Shown one piece after another: positions 1-5,851 of a DNA stretch of 5,895 nucleotides (positions are counted from its first letter, which is position 1; every line of letters begins with the position of its first letter). The stretch is from Acetobacteraceae bacterium (lineage in GTDB: Bacteria; Pseudomonadota; Alphaproteobacteria; Acetobacterales; Acetobacteraceae), in NCBI GenBank assembly GCA_027311485.1, contig DAICYU010000285.1, positions 1 through 5,895 on the forward strand, given 5' to 3'. The notes beneath the pieces were generated by a model that saw only the letters and a list, made by a program, of their open reading frames with translations, had not been told where the DNA came from and did no database searches. Both the position numbers and the translations under genes were made by a program.

Positions 1-799
1 GCAGGCCGGGTTCCTCGATCGCCTCACAGAACGGGCGCCAGTCGGTGGGGCGGACCATCGTCACGTTGATCTGGCCGTCGACGGTGTTGAAGACGCCGTT
101 GGGCATTGAGGTGCGGGCAGTGGTGCCGCGTTCCAGGTAGTTGGCGATCAGGCGGATCACCGACAGCATGGCGGCGCCCTGCATCAGGCTCAGTTCGATG
201 AAGCGGCCCTGCTTCACCGCCTGTTCGCGCCGCACGTACAGCGACGTGGCGATGGCCTGGAAGCCCAGCAGGCCCGAGAACATGTCGATCAGGCTGATGG
301 CGATGCGGTGCGGGTGGCCGTCATGCTCGCCCTTGTTTTCGGTGACGATGCCGGTGAAGGCCTGCAGGACCGGGTCCATGGCCGGGCGGCCGGCGAGGGG
401 GCCGGTCTGCCCGAAGCCGGAGATCGAGTAGTAGATGATCCCGGGCTCCCTGGCGCTGACGGCATCGTAACCGAAGCCGTAGCGCTGGATGGTGCCGGGG
501 CGGAAGCCTTCGATGAAGACGTCGGCGCCCTTGATCAGCCGCCAGAGGATCTGCTTGCCTTCCTCGGTTTTCAGGTCGAGCGCGAGGCTGCGCTTGCCCA
601 GGGTGCCATACAGCGAGAAGGCCGAGTGATCCTGATACGTGCGGCCCAGGATGCGGGACCAGTCGCCGCCGTTGTGCGGCGTTTCCACCTTGATGACGTC
701 CGCGCCATGCTGCGCCAGCATCATCGCACAGGACGGCCCGGCGACCCCGCCGGACAGGTCGATGACTTTCATGCCGGCAAATGCGTTGTTGTAGTCCAT
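1..799 (-). CDS. Family III CoA-transferase (CaiB/BaiF type), C-terminus cut by window edge
   Basis: Cytosolic enzyme of the CaiB/BaiF (formyl-CoA transferase-like) family, which moves CoA between carboxylic acids through an aspartyl-CoA thioester intermediate. The 266 readable residues start MDYNNAFAGMKVIDLSGGVA, followed by GPSCAMMLAQHGADVIKVE (residues 21-39), the usual N-terminal nucleotide-fold signature. Next come KRSLALDLK (69-77), ADVFIEGFRPG (92-102) and YYSISGFGQTGPLAGRPAMD (123-142), all family hallmarks. Asp172 in the SLIDMFSGLLG segment is at the expected place of the catalytic aspartate (Asp169 in formyl-CoA transferase). Family members are about 380-410 residues, so roughly one third lies beyond base 1. 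The ATG at 799-797 follows an AAGGGGG ribosome binding site (805-811) by five bases, which settles the start. It lies 111 bases downstream of the SGNH gene on the same strand. The substrate cannot be told from sequence. The family call is firm; the specific acid and pathway are unknown. Confidence 0.93.
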   Translation of the reverse strand, partial: MDYNNAFAGMKVIDLSGGVAGPSCAMMLAQHGADVIKVETPHNGGDWSRILGRTYQDHSAFSLYGTLGKRSLALDLKTEEGKQILWRLIKGADVFIEGFRPGTIQRYGFGYDAVSAREPGIIYYSISGFGQTGPLAGRPAMDPVLQAFTGIVTENKGEHDGHPHRIAISLIDMFSGLLGFQAIATSLYVRREQAVKQGRFIELSLMQGAAMLSVIRLIANYLERGTTARTSMPNGVFNTVDGQINVTMVRPTDWRPFCEAIEEPGL

Positions 800-804
800 T
801 GTTT

Positions 805-811
805 CCCCCTT
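805..811 (-). promoter_or_regulatory. Ribosome binding site of the CoA-transferase gene
   Basis: The minus strand reads AAGGGGG five bases before the ATG at 799. It is the purine-rich stretch that fixes the start of the CoA-transferase. Confidence 0.7.
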
Positions 812-846
812 GATGCCGTCAAGGATGATAGGGGGATGATGGCGCC

Positions 847-903
847 GCCGGCCAGAGCGAGGCCATTCAGACCCATGCCGGCCACACCGAGGCCGGCAGA
901 CCC
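847..903. repeat. Imperfect direct repeat, two copies of about 28 bases
   Basis: Copy one covers 847-874 and copy two 877-903. The first 18 columns match at 16 positions with a period of exactly 30 bases. After a short divergent stretch, CAGACCC recurs (868-874 and 897-903), shifted by one base. The repeat fills half of the spacer between the SGNH stop and the CoA-transferase start. It could be a duplicated operator or terminator, or a chance duplication in GC-rich sequence. Confidence 0.55.
877..897 (-). terminator. Hairpin after the SGNH gene, possible terminator
   Basis: A perfect 7-base inverted repeat (GCCGGCC and GGCCGGC) flanks a 7-base loop, beginning 13 bases after the SGNH stop codon on the minus strand. 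No run of T follows on that strand, so it is not a classic intrinsic terminator. It could slow polymerase or protect the 3' end of the opgC-SGNH message. The other repeat copy (850-864) keeps only a 4-base stem. Confidence 0.35.
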
Positions 904-910
904 GCGCCGT

Positions 911-1681
911 TCAGTGTTCCGAGGCGGCGGCCAGAACGTAGTGGGCCAGTGCCAAACCCAGGCAGGTGTTCAGCTGGGCGATTGTGCGGTCGCGTGCGTC
1001 CCGGCTGACCCGCTCCACGTCGATCTGGCCATTGCTGACCCAATCCTGCGTCAGCGCCCAGCGGGGAAACAGGCCGATACCTTCGGTGCCGGCGACCTGC
1101 TCCAGCACCGACTCGTACGGGGTTAGATCGACATTGGCGCGCAGGAAGCGGCTGAACTGCGGATCGATCAGCACCAGGTCGGCGTTGGCGCTGTCGGTGG
1201 CGGCGACCCCGTCCACCAGGTCGGACCGCAGCGCGTCGGGCCGGGTGCCGCGCACGGCCTCCACCGTGCCGGTCTGCCACAGCACCAGGTCCACATGCCC
1301 GTGCGCCAGCTCATTCTGCAGGATCGGCAGCATGTCGGATGCCGGCATGCTGCGGCCGCCCTTCACCGACAGGTTGACCTGTATCTCGGGCCGGGCGGCG
1401 CGCAGCGCGTCGGCCATGCGGTAGGGAAATGACGCTCCGGGGGTGCGATAGATCAGGGCCGGCCCGGCTGCCTTGCCGGTTTCGCCGACCGTGGAGCCGG
1501 AACCCAGCGCGAGGATGTTGATGCGTTTGCGTGCCAGCGCCGCGGCGACGTGGGGCAGCGGGGCGGTGGGTGTCAGCAGGTCCGACTGGAGGTCGCAGGC
1601 AGGCGCCTCGGTGGCCTGCACCAGGGCAGGATCAACCGCGGCCATACAGGAAAGCAGAAGCACGATCCGCGGTAATCGCAT
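911..1681 (-). CDS. Secreted SGNH/GDSL-hydrolase-fold protein with degenerate catalytic blocks
   Basis: A 256-residue protein. Residues 1-23 (MRLPR, then a hydrophobic run ending near VQA) look like a signal peptide, so a periplasmic location is likely. The body resembles bacterial SGNH hydrolases: block I is INILALGSGSTVG (54-66), block II VKGGRSM (106-112), block III LWQTGTVEAVRG (134-145), then VLIDPQ (170-175), FPRWAL (205-210) and a C-terminal TCLGLALAHYV (239-249). Family enzymes normally have Ser as the third residue of the GDS/GSS motif, Asn in the GTND motif and a DxxH near the C-terminus. Here those places hold Gly62, Val140 and, around residues 228-231, DARD with no His. It may therefore be an inactive or altered member. 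The ATG at 1681 is preferred because a signal peptide follows at once; an upstream extension would be Arg-rich and overlap opgC. The start lies four bases after the opgC stop, suggesting translational coupling. It probably works with OpgC on a periplasmic glucan, which is inference from position only. Confidence 0.8.
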   Translation of the reverse strand: MRLPRIVLLLSCMAAVDPALVQATEAPACDLQSDLLTPTAPLPHVAAALARKRINILALGSGSTVGETGKAAGPALIYRTPGASFPYRMADALRAARPEIQVNLSVKGGRSMPASDMLPILQNELAHGHVDLVLWQTGTVEAVRGTRPDALRSDLVDGVAATDSANADLVLIDPQFSRFLRANVDLTPYESVLEQVAGTEGIGLFPRWALTQDWVSNGQIDVERVSRDARDRTIAQLNTCLGLALAHYVLAAASEH

Positions 1682-1685
1682 GAAG

Positions 1686-2855
1686 TCAACCGCTACCAGG
1701 GTGCGCCTCCAGCGGCAAGAGCGTTTCCGCCTGGGTTGCCGCCGGCCGCTTCTGCCGATGCGCATCCTTGGTGCGGTACCAGGCGGCCAGCGCGCCGACG
1801 CTCACCATGCCCAGTGCGCCGAACAGGTTGATCCCGACCTGCATGAAGGCGCGATCGTCGTATTCCAGGCCCAGCCGAGCGGCGAAACCGACGACGATGC
1901 CGGAGCAGAAGACGGGCAGGGAATTCTGCCCGATCAGCACGAAGGGCGACGCCCAGCGGGCGCGCAGCCAGGGTGCGCGGAAGCCGATCAGGCGCACGCA
2001 CAACCATGTCAACGCCAGGATCGAGACCAGCCGGAACGGGTACAGCCCGGTCTTGTCCTCGATCACCAGGAACCGCAGCGGCGAAGCGGACACCCAGGCC
2101 AGCCAGCGTGGATGCGGGTTGATGACCAGCGCGACGATCATGCCGGCGATGATGATCGCCGCCGCCAGCGCGTCGAACGGAGCCCGCCATCGCGGCATGT
2201 GCGGCGGTGCACAGGCCAGGAGCACGCCGATGATGAACAGGAACTGCCAGGCGAACGGATCGAAAAACCAGCCCTCGCCGGTCCAGGCGTCCAGGTTCAG
2301 GCCGCTGACGCGGACCAGCAGGTAGATTGCCAGGGACAGGCCGAACAGCACCCGCGGCCAGCGCAGCAGCCAGATGGTGGCGGCGAAGAACACCAGCAGC
2401 ACCACGTACAGCGGCAGGATGTTCAGCAGGCTTGGCTGGAAGCGCAGCAGCAGCGCCTCCAGGATGCTGCGGTAGGGATCATCGCCCAGCACGTCCAGCC
2501 GGGTTTCCGACAGGTAGTTCAAGCGATTGAGCGCAGTGGCGGAATAGGTCACCTGGGCGGTGAACAGGACGAACAGGAAGATATGCGCGATGTACAGCGT
2601 CCAGGCGCGCTTCAGCACATCGGCGGCGGCGGAGACATAGCCGTGCCGCCCCAGCCGCATGCCGTAGGACAACCCGGCGCCATAGCCGGCGAGCAGTACG
2701 AACACCTCGGTCGCGTCGCACATGGCGAAGTTGCGCAGGCTGTAGTCGGCCAGCACGTCCCCGGGAATGTGATCGGTGAAAATCCACCACAGCGCCAGGC
2801 CGCGGAAGAAATCAACGCGAAGGTCGCGCGCTGCGGATCGGCGAATCAGGTCCAT
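1686..2855 (-). CDS. opgC: OpgC-family membrane acyltransferase
   Basis: A 389-residue polytopic inner-membrane protein of the OpgC family, which in other bacteria adds succinyl groups to osmoregulated periplasmic glucans. Family features in order are RVDFFRGLALWWIFTDHIPG (13-32, with the Asp-His pair at 28-29), TEVFVLLAGYGAGLSYG (49-65), the signature around GWFFDPFAWQFLFIIG (195-210) and the late motif IGQNSLPVFC (308-317). About ten hydrophobic segments can be counted, and the tail after residue 362 is hydrophilic and probably cytosolic. Length is near the usual 380-400. The ATG at 2855 is chosen because GAGGAG (2863-2868) sits seven bases before it; a TTG eight codons upstream has no such support. 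It is followed after four bases by the SGNH gene. No glucan synthesis genes (opgG/opgH or cyclic glucan synthase) are in the window, so the acceptor is unproven; another periplasmic or surface glycan is possible. Confidence 0.88.
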   Translation of the reverse strand: MDLIRRSAARDLRVDFFRGLALWWIFTDHIPGDVLADYSLRNFAMCDATEVFVLLAGYGAGLSYGMRLGRHGYVSAAADVLKRAWTLYIAHIFLFVLFTAQVTYSATALNRLNYLSETRLDVLGDDPYRSILEALLLRFQPSLLNILPLYVVLLVFFAATIWLLRWPRVLFGLSLAIYLLVRVSGLNLDAWTGEGWFFDPFAWQFLFIIGVLLACAPPHMPRWRAPFDALAAAIIIAGMIVALVINPHPRWLAWVSASPLRFLVIEDKTGLYPFRLVSILALTWLCVRLIGFRAPWLRARWASPFVLIGQNSLPVFCSGIVVGFAARLGLEYDDRAFMQVGINLFGALGMVSVGALAAWYRTKDAHRQKRPAATQAETLLPLEAHPGSG

Positions 2856-2862
2856 GCGCGGG

Positions 2863-2868
2863 CTCCTC
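2863..2868 (-). promoter_or_regulatory. Ribosome binding site deciding the opgC start
   Basis: The minus strand reads GAGGAG seven bases before the ATG at 2855. It favours this start over the in-frame TTG at 2879, which lies upstream of it. Confidence 0.7.
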
Positions 2869-2947
2869 TCGCCCGCCAATGTGGGTCACGAGCCAGCGAG
2901 CGGAATGCGGACGATACGTTCCGTTACATCACAATCATGCGGCGTGC

Positions 2948-3772
2948 CTACAGATTTTCGCCGGCGCGGCGGAATGCCTCGGCCGAGGTCAGGTAGGCGT
3001 CGATCTCCCGGTCCTCGGGCGCACCCATGACGTGGTCCACGCCGGCATCCTGGTAGGCGCGCAGGGCGTCGCGCATGTCGGACACGGTGTTGGCATTGAA
3101 CCCGACGCGCAGCGATACGGTGAAATCGGCGCCGGGCCGTTCGGCGCGCAGGCGCCCGACGATCGGCGCCGCCTGCTCCGGCCGCACCCGGCTGCCATGC
3201 CACCCATCCAGCCGCAGCGCGCGACGGATCGCGGCGTCCGAAGCGCCGCCGATCCAGATCGGGATCGGCGCGATCGGTTGCGGCTGCGAGCGCATGTCGG
3301 TGATCCGGGCCGGAATCCAGTTGCTGTCGAACGTCACCGGGTCCTGGGTCCAGACCGCGCGCATCATGGCGATGCCTTCGTCCATGCGCCGCCCCCGTTC
3401 GCGGAACGGCACGCCCAGGGCATCGAATTCCTGTTCCAGCCAGCCGACGCCGGCGCCCAGGATCAGCCGCCCGCCCGACAGGTTCTGCAGCGTCGCCAGT
3501 TCCTTGGCCAGCGGCAGCGGGTGGCGCAGCGGCAGCACCAGCACGGAGGTGCCGAGTCGGACCCGGTTGGTCACCGCCGCCGCCCAGGTCAGTGTCAGCA
3601 CCGGGTCCCAGAAGTTCGGGGACGGGGGATAGCCGCCGTCCTTGGGGACGATGATGTGCTCGCTGACCCAGACATCGTCGAAGCCCAGCGCCTCGGCCTG
3701 GATGGCGGCACGCCGGATCGAGTCGGGACCGGCCTTCCGGCCGATATGCGGCAGATGAATCCCCAGCTGCAT
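2948..3772 (-). CDS. LLM-class (luciferase-like) flavin/F420-dependent oxidoreductase
   Basis: A 274-residue cytosolic TIM-barrel oxidoreductase of the luciferase-like monooxygenase superfamily, closest in feel to the group annotated as F420-dependent LLM oxidoreductases (TIGR03619 type). Visible landmarks are MQLGIHLPHIG (1-11), EALGFDDVWVSEHI (27-40), DPVLTLTWAAAVT (56-68), RVRLGTSVLVLPLRHPL (70-86), LATLQNLSGGRLILGAGVGW (92-111), the EFDALGVPFRERG stretch (115-127) and PIWIGG (171-176). Length and motif order look complete. The ATG at 3772 is preceded by GGAGG (3781-3785 on the plus strand as CCTCC) at eight bases, a strong start. It is the first leftward gene from a divergent intergenic region, and 92 bases separate it from opgC, so co-transcription is possible but not shown. 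FMN and coenzyme F420 cannot be told apart by eye, and no F420 genes are in the window. The substrate is unknown. Confidence 0.87.
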   Translation of the reverse strand: MQLGIHLPHIGRKAGPDSIRRAAIQAEALGFDDVWVSEHIIVPKDGGYPPSPNFWDPVLTLTWAAAVTNRVRLGTSVLVLPLRHPLPLAKELATLQNLSGGRLILGAGVGWLEQEFDALGVPFRERGRRMDEGIAMMRAVWTQDPVTFDSNWIPARITDMRSQPQPIAPIPIWIGGASDAAIRRALRLDGWHGSRVRPEQAAPIVGRLRAERPGADFTVSLRVGFNANTVSDMRDALRAYQDAGVDHVMGAPEDREIDAYLTSAEAFRRAGENL

Positions 3773-3780
3773 GATCGTGT

Positions 3781-3785
3781 CCTCC
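3781..3785 (-). promoter_or_regulatory. Ribosome binding site of the LLM oxidoreductase gene
   Basis: The minus strand reads GGAGG eight bases before the ATG at 3772, a near-ideal Shine-Dalgarno match. Confidence 0.7.
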
Positions 3786-3796
3786 GCTTATCAAGT

Positions 3797-3847
3797 CAGC
3801 GTGGCGCGTGAAATCGTCGCCCCAGCGTGGCGCGTTAAATCGTTGCC
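3797..3847. repeat. 25-base tandem direct repeat in divergent promoter region
   Basis: Copies at 3797-3821 and 3823-3847 match at 23 of 25 positions, differing at 3810/3836 and 3818/3844, with a 26-base period. Each copy has GGCG and a YGCC end separated by 11 bases, a weak dyad. The pair lies 25 bases upstream of the LLM gene and well upstream of the GNAT-Nudix domains, so it is placed to be an operator for one or both. The 26-base period would shift the reading frame, so it is not a repeat at protein level. Confidence 0.7.
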
Positions 3848-3981
3848 GTCCACCCTTGCGCTGGTTGCACTGGCTGAGCCACTTTGGCCGCCCGTATGAC
3901 AAGGTTGGTCCCATTTCCGACGACGCCCCACCGAAACGCCCACGCAAGCCCGGCCGCAAGAAGGTTGCAGCCGAGGAAGCC

Positions 3982-4965
3982 GTGTTCCCGCCGCTGAAAA
4001 CCGAGCGGCTGACGCTGCGTCCGCTGCATCCCGACGACGCCGAGGCGCTGCACCGCCTGGTGAACGACTGGGAGGTGACGCGCACGCTGGCGGAACTGCC
4101 GTACCCGTATCCACGGGCCCTGGCGGATGAGTGGATCGCCTCGACCGCGCAGCAACTGGCCGATGGCGCCGCGTATCATCTGGCGATCACCGGGCAGGAA
4201 GGTGACACCGAGACGCTGGTCGGGGTCATCGGCCTGCGGGTTGACGCGGAACGGCGCAGCGGGCGGCTGGGCTACTGGGTCGGACGGGCGTTCTGGGGCC
4301 ACGGCGTCGCGACCGAGGCGGCGAAGCGCATGACAAGCTGGGCCTTCGCCAACCTGCCGCTGGACCTGATCACGGCCGACGTGACCGAGGGTAATCTGGC
4401 CTCGGCCGCCGTGCTGCGCCGGGTCGGCTTCCGGGAGGTCGGGACCGCTGTCCGGACATCGGTCACCACCGGCGATCGCCACACCGTTCTGGTGTTCGAG
4501 ACGACGCGCGACGATATCTTCGGCCGGCCGGAGGTTTCGGCGGCGCCGGACCAGCCGCCCGGGGCCAAGCCGTTGCTGCTGGTCGCGGCCTGCGCGCTGG
4601 TGGATATCGACGGCCGCGTGCTGCTGGCGCGCCGCCCCGAGGGCAAGAAGCTGGCCGGCTTGTGGGAATTCCCCGGCGGCAAGCTGAACCCTGGCGAAAC
4701 CCCGGAGGAGGCGCTGATCCGCGAACTGAAGGAGGAGCTGGGGATCGACGTCAGCGCCGCCTGCCTGGCGCCGTTCGCGTTCGCCTCTCACCCATACGAG
4801 AATTTTCATCTGCTGATGCCGCTGTTCGTCTGCCGCCGCTGGAAGGGCACACCGATCGGGCGGGAGAACCAGACCCTCGCCTGGGTGCGGGCGGCGAAGC
4901 TGGCGGACTATGAAATGCCACCGGCCGACAAGCCGCTGATCCCGTTGTTGCGTGACCTGCTTTAG
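3982..4965 (+). CDS. Fused GNAT N-acetyltransferase / MutT-type Nudix hydrolase
   Basis: A two-domain cytosolic protein, 327 residues from the GTG at 3982. Residues 2-180 are a RimJ/RimL-type GNAT domain: FPPLKTERLTLRPL at the start, the acetyl-CoA-binding stretch WGHGVATEA (105-113), and the N...SAAVLRRVGF segment (138-150). A Pro-rich linker (about 183-195) leads to a MutT-like Nudix domain with LLARRPEGKKLAGLWEFPGG (214-233). A complete Nudix box follows at 233-255 (G-x5-E-x7-RELKEE-LGI) with R247, E248, E251 and E252. MutT relatives hydrolyse oxidised nucleoside triphosphates; the acetyl acceptor is unknown. The start is uncertain. No in-frame ATG occurs before 4330. The GTG at 3982 has GAGGA at 3973-3977, begins a typical GNAT N-terminus, and is where G/C-ending codon use rises from about 70 to 90 percent. 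Alternatives are GTG 3808 (inside the direct repeat, no ribosome site) and ATT 3913. The next gene follows after 13 bases. Confidence 0.88.
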   Translation: MFPPLKTERLTLRPLHPDDAEALHRLVNDWEVTRTLAELPYPYPRALADEWIASTAQQLADGAAYHLAITGQEGDTETLVGVIGLRVDAERRSGRLGYWVGRAFWGHGVATEAAKRMTSWAFANLPLDLITADVTEGNLASAAVLRRVGFREVGTAVRTSVTTGDRHTVLVFETTRDDIFGRPEVSAAPDQPPGAKPLLLVAACALVDIDGRVLLARRPEGKKLAGLWEFPGGKLNPGETPEEALIRELKEELGIDVSAACLAPFAFASHPYENFHLLMPLFVCRRWKGTPIGRENQTLAWVRAAKLADYEMPPADKPLIPLLRDLL

Positions 4966-4968
4966 GGA
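4964..4968 (+). promoter_or_regulatory. Ribosome binding site of the molybdopterin-binding-domain gene
   Basis: AGGGA overlaps the stop codon of the GNAT-Nudix gene and lies ten bases before the ATG at 4979. It favours that ATG over an in-frame GTG at 4952 inside the upstream gene, and suggests coupled translation of the pair. Confidence 0.5.
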
Positions 4969-4978
4969 AACGACGTCG

Positions 4979-5743
4979 ATGCAAGCAAAGAATCCGACCG
5001 CGTGCCTGCTGGTGATCGGCAATGAGGTGCTGTCCGGACGCACCCAGGATGCGAATATCCGCTTCCTGGCCTTGGAACTGGGCAAGCTGGGCATCCCGCT
5101 GCGCGAGGTGCGGATCATTCCCGATATCGCCGAGACCATCATCGGCACGGTGAATGAGGTGCGGGCGAAGTTCGACTACGTGTTCACCACCGGCGGCATC
5201 GGGCCGACCCACGACGACATCACCAGTGAGTGCATCGCCGCCGCCTTCGGCGTCCCGTGGGAGCCGCATCCGGTGGCGTTCCCCCGCATGGAGGCCAGCT
5301 ACAAGCCCGGCGACTTCAACGCCGCTCGGCAGCGCATGGCGACGATGCCGCGCGGCGCCGAACTGATCGAATGCGCGATCAGCGCGGCGCCCGGGTTCCA
5401 GATGGGCAACGTCTATGTCATGGCCGGCGTGCCACGGGTGATGCAGTCGATGTTCGAATGGCTGGGGCCGCGGCTGCAGGGCGGGGCACGAATCGAATCG
5501 CGGGCGGTGTATGCGATCGGCCTGGCCGAGGGCGTGATCGCCGCGGGGCTGGAGGCAGTGCAGAAACGATTCCCCGACCTGGATATCGGCAGTTATCCGT
5601 TCTACCGCCCGACCGGGAACGGTGTCGCGCTGGTGGCCAAGGGACCGGATGCGGCGGCGGCGGAGCAGGCAATCGCCGAGGTGACGGCGCTGATCAGCAG
5701 CCTGGGCAAGGTGCCGATCCAGGGTGAACCGCCGGAGGTATGA
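4979..5743 (+). CDS. Molybdopterin-binding-domain protein, CinA N-terminal type (COG1058-like)
   Basis: A 254-residue cytosolic protein with a single MoCF_biosynth (MoaB/MogA-like) fold. Key motifs are IGNEVLSGRTQDAN (13-26), RIIPD (45-49), VFTTGGIGPTHDDIT (68-82), the SAAPGF segment (135-140) and VMAGVPRVM (147-155). The C-terminal part, with DIGSYPFYRP (202-211), matches the extra subdomain of CinA-like and FAD-synthetase-linked proteins. It lacks the nicotinamide-nucleotide amidase domain that makes full CinA about 410 residues, so it is the short stand-alone form common in alphaproteobacteria. COG1058 relatives have been reported to hydrolyse ADP-ribose, and the eukaryotic relative in FLAD1 hydrolyses FAD, so a pyrophosphatase role is more likely than molybdenum cofactor synthesis. 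The ATG at 4979 is preferred for its AGGGA site. It lies 13 bases after the GNAT-Nudix stop, so a two-gene operon is likely. The label competence/damage-inducible is a family name, not evidence of competence. Confidence 0.9.
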   Translation: MQAKNPTACLLVIGNEVLSGRTQDANIRFLALELGKLGIPLREVRIIPDIAETIIGTVNEVRAKFDYVFTTGGIGPTHDDITSECIAAAFGVPWEPHPVAFPRMEASYKPGDFNAARQRMATMPRGAELIECAISAAPGFQMGNVYVMAGVPRVMQSMFEWLGPRLQGGARIESRAVYAIGLAEGVIAAGLEAVQKRFPDLDIGSYPFYRPTGNGVALVAKGPDAAAAEQAIAEVTALISSLGKVPIQGEPPEV

Positions 5744-5796
5744 GGCGGGCCTGTTTCATGATGGCCGGCCGCGGGCGCGTGTCCGCCGCGTCCGCT

Positions 5797-5809
5797 GACG
5801 CCGGGCGTC
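5797..5809. other. Small GC hairpin in the 5744-5851 spacer
   Basis: GACGC and GCGTC flank a three-base loop, 53 bases after the stop of the molybdopterin-binding gene. No T-run follows, so a terminator role is only a weak possibility. A GGCCGGCC palindrome at 5763-5770 lies in the same spacer; nothing else in it looks like a gene. Confidence 0.25.
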
Positions 5810-5815
5810 CCGGTG

Positions 5816-5845
5816 TTCGCTGAATTCGCCTGACCGCGCTATACT
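5816..5845 (+). promoter_or_regulatory. Candidate promoter for the gene at 5852
   Basis: TATACT at 5840-5845 matches the housekeeping -10 consensus at five of six positions, in otherwise GC-rich sequence. A weak -35-like TTCGCT sits at 5816-5821 with an 18-base spacer. Transcription would be expected to begin about six or seven bases after the -10, which is at or beside the GTG at 5852. Confidence 0.4.
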
Positions 5846-5851
5846 GCGCCC

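Noticed and set aside
800..910. Gly/Leu-rich ten-residue repeat frame on the minus strand in the spacer
   Set aside because: It arises from the 30-base DNA repeat, has no ribosome site and runs into the CoA-transferase in a different frame.
308..1126. Plus-strand open frame opposite the CoA-transferase and SGNH genes
   Set aside because: It crosses two real genes and their spacer with no domain and no ribosome site.
2901..2923. CGGAA...TTCCG inverted repeat between the LLM gene and opgC
   Set aside because: A five-base stem with a 13-base gap is too weak to call an operator or terminator. The GGAAC on the minus strand lacks a matching CGTT at the spacing expected for an EcfG-type promoter.
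1473..2996. Long plus-strand open frame opposite opgC and the SGNH gene
   Set aside because: Its translation is Gln/Arg/Pro/Asp-rich with no recognisable domain, and it mirrors the G/C-ending codons of the real genes on the other strand. It is a shadow frame of GC-rich coding sequence.
3871..3900. TTGCAC / TATGAC promoter-like pair
   Set aside because: The spacing is 24 bases, too long for a housekeeping promoter.
3896..3997. 33-codon ATG frame just before the GNAT domain
   Set aside because: It ends inside the GNAT coding region, has no ribosome site and no recognisable product. It is kept only as a hint of a possible frameshift.
2886..4085. Minus-strand frame overlapping the LLM gene in another frame and crossing the divergent region
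   Set aside because: Arg/Gly-rich shadow translation; the LLM frame carries all family motifs.
3835..5148. Long minus-strand open frame opposite the GNAT-Nudix gene
   Set aside because: It is low-complexity Arg/Gln/Pro-rich with no motif, while the opposite strand encodes complete GNAT and Nudix motifs.
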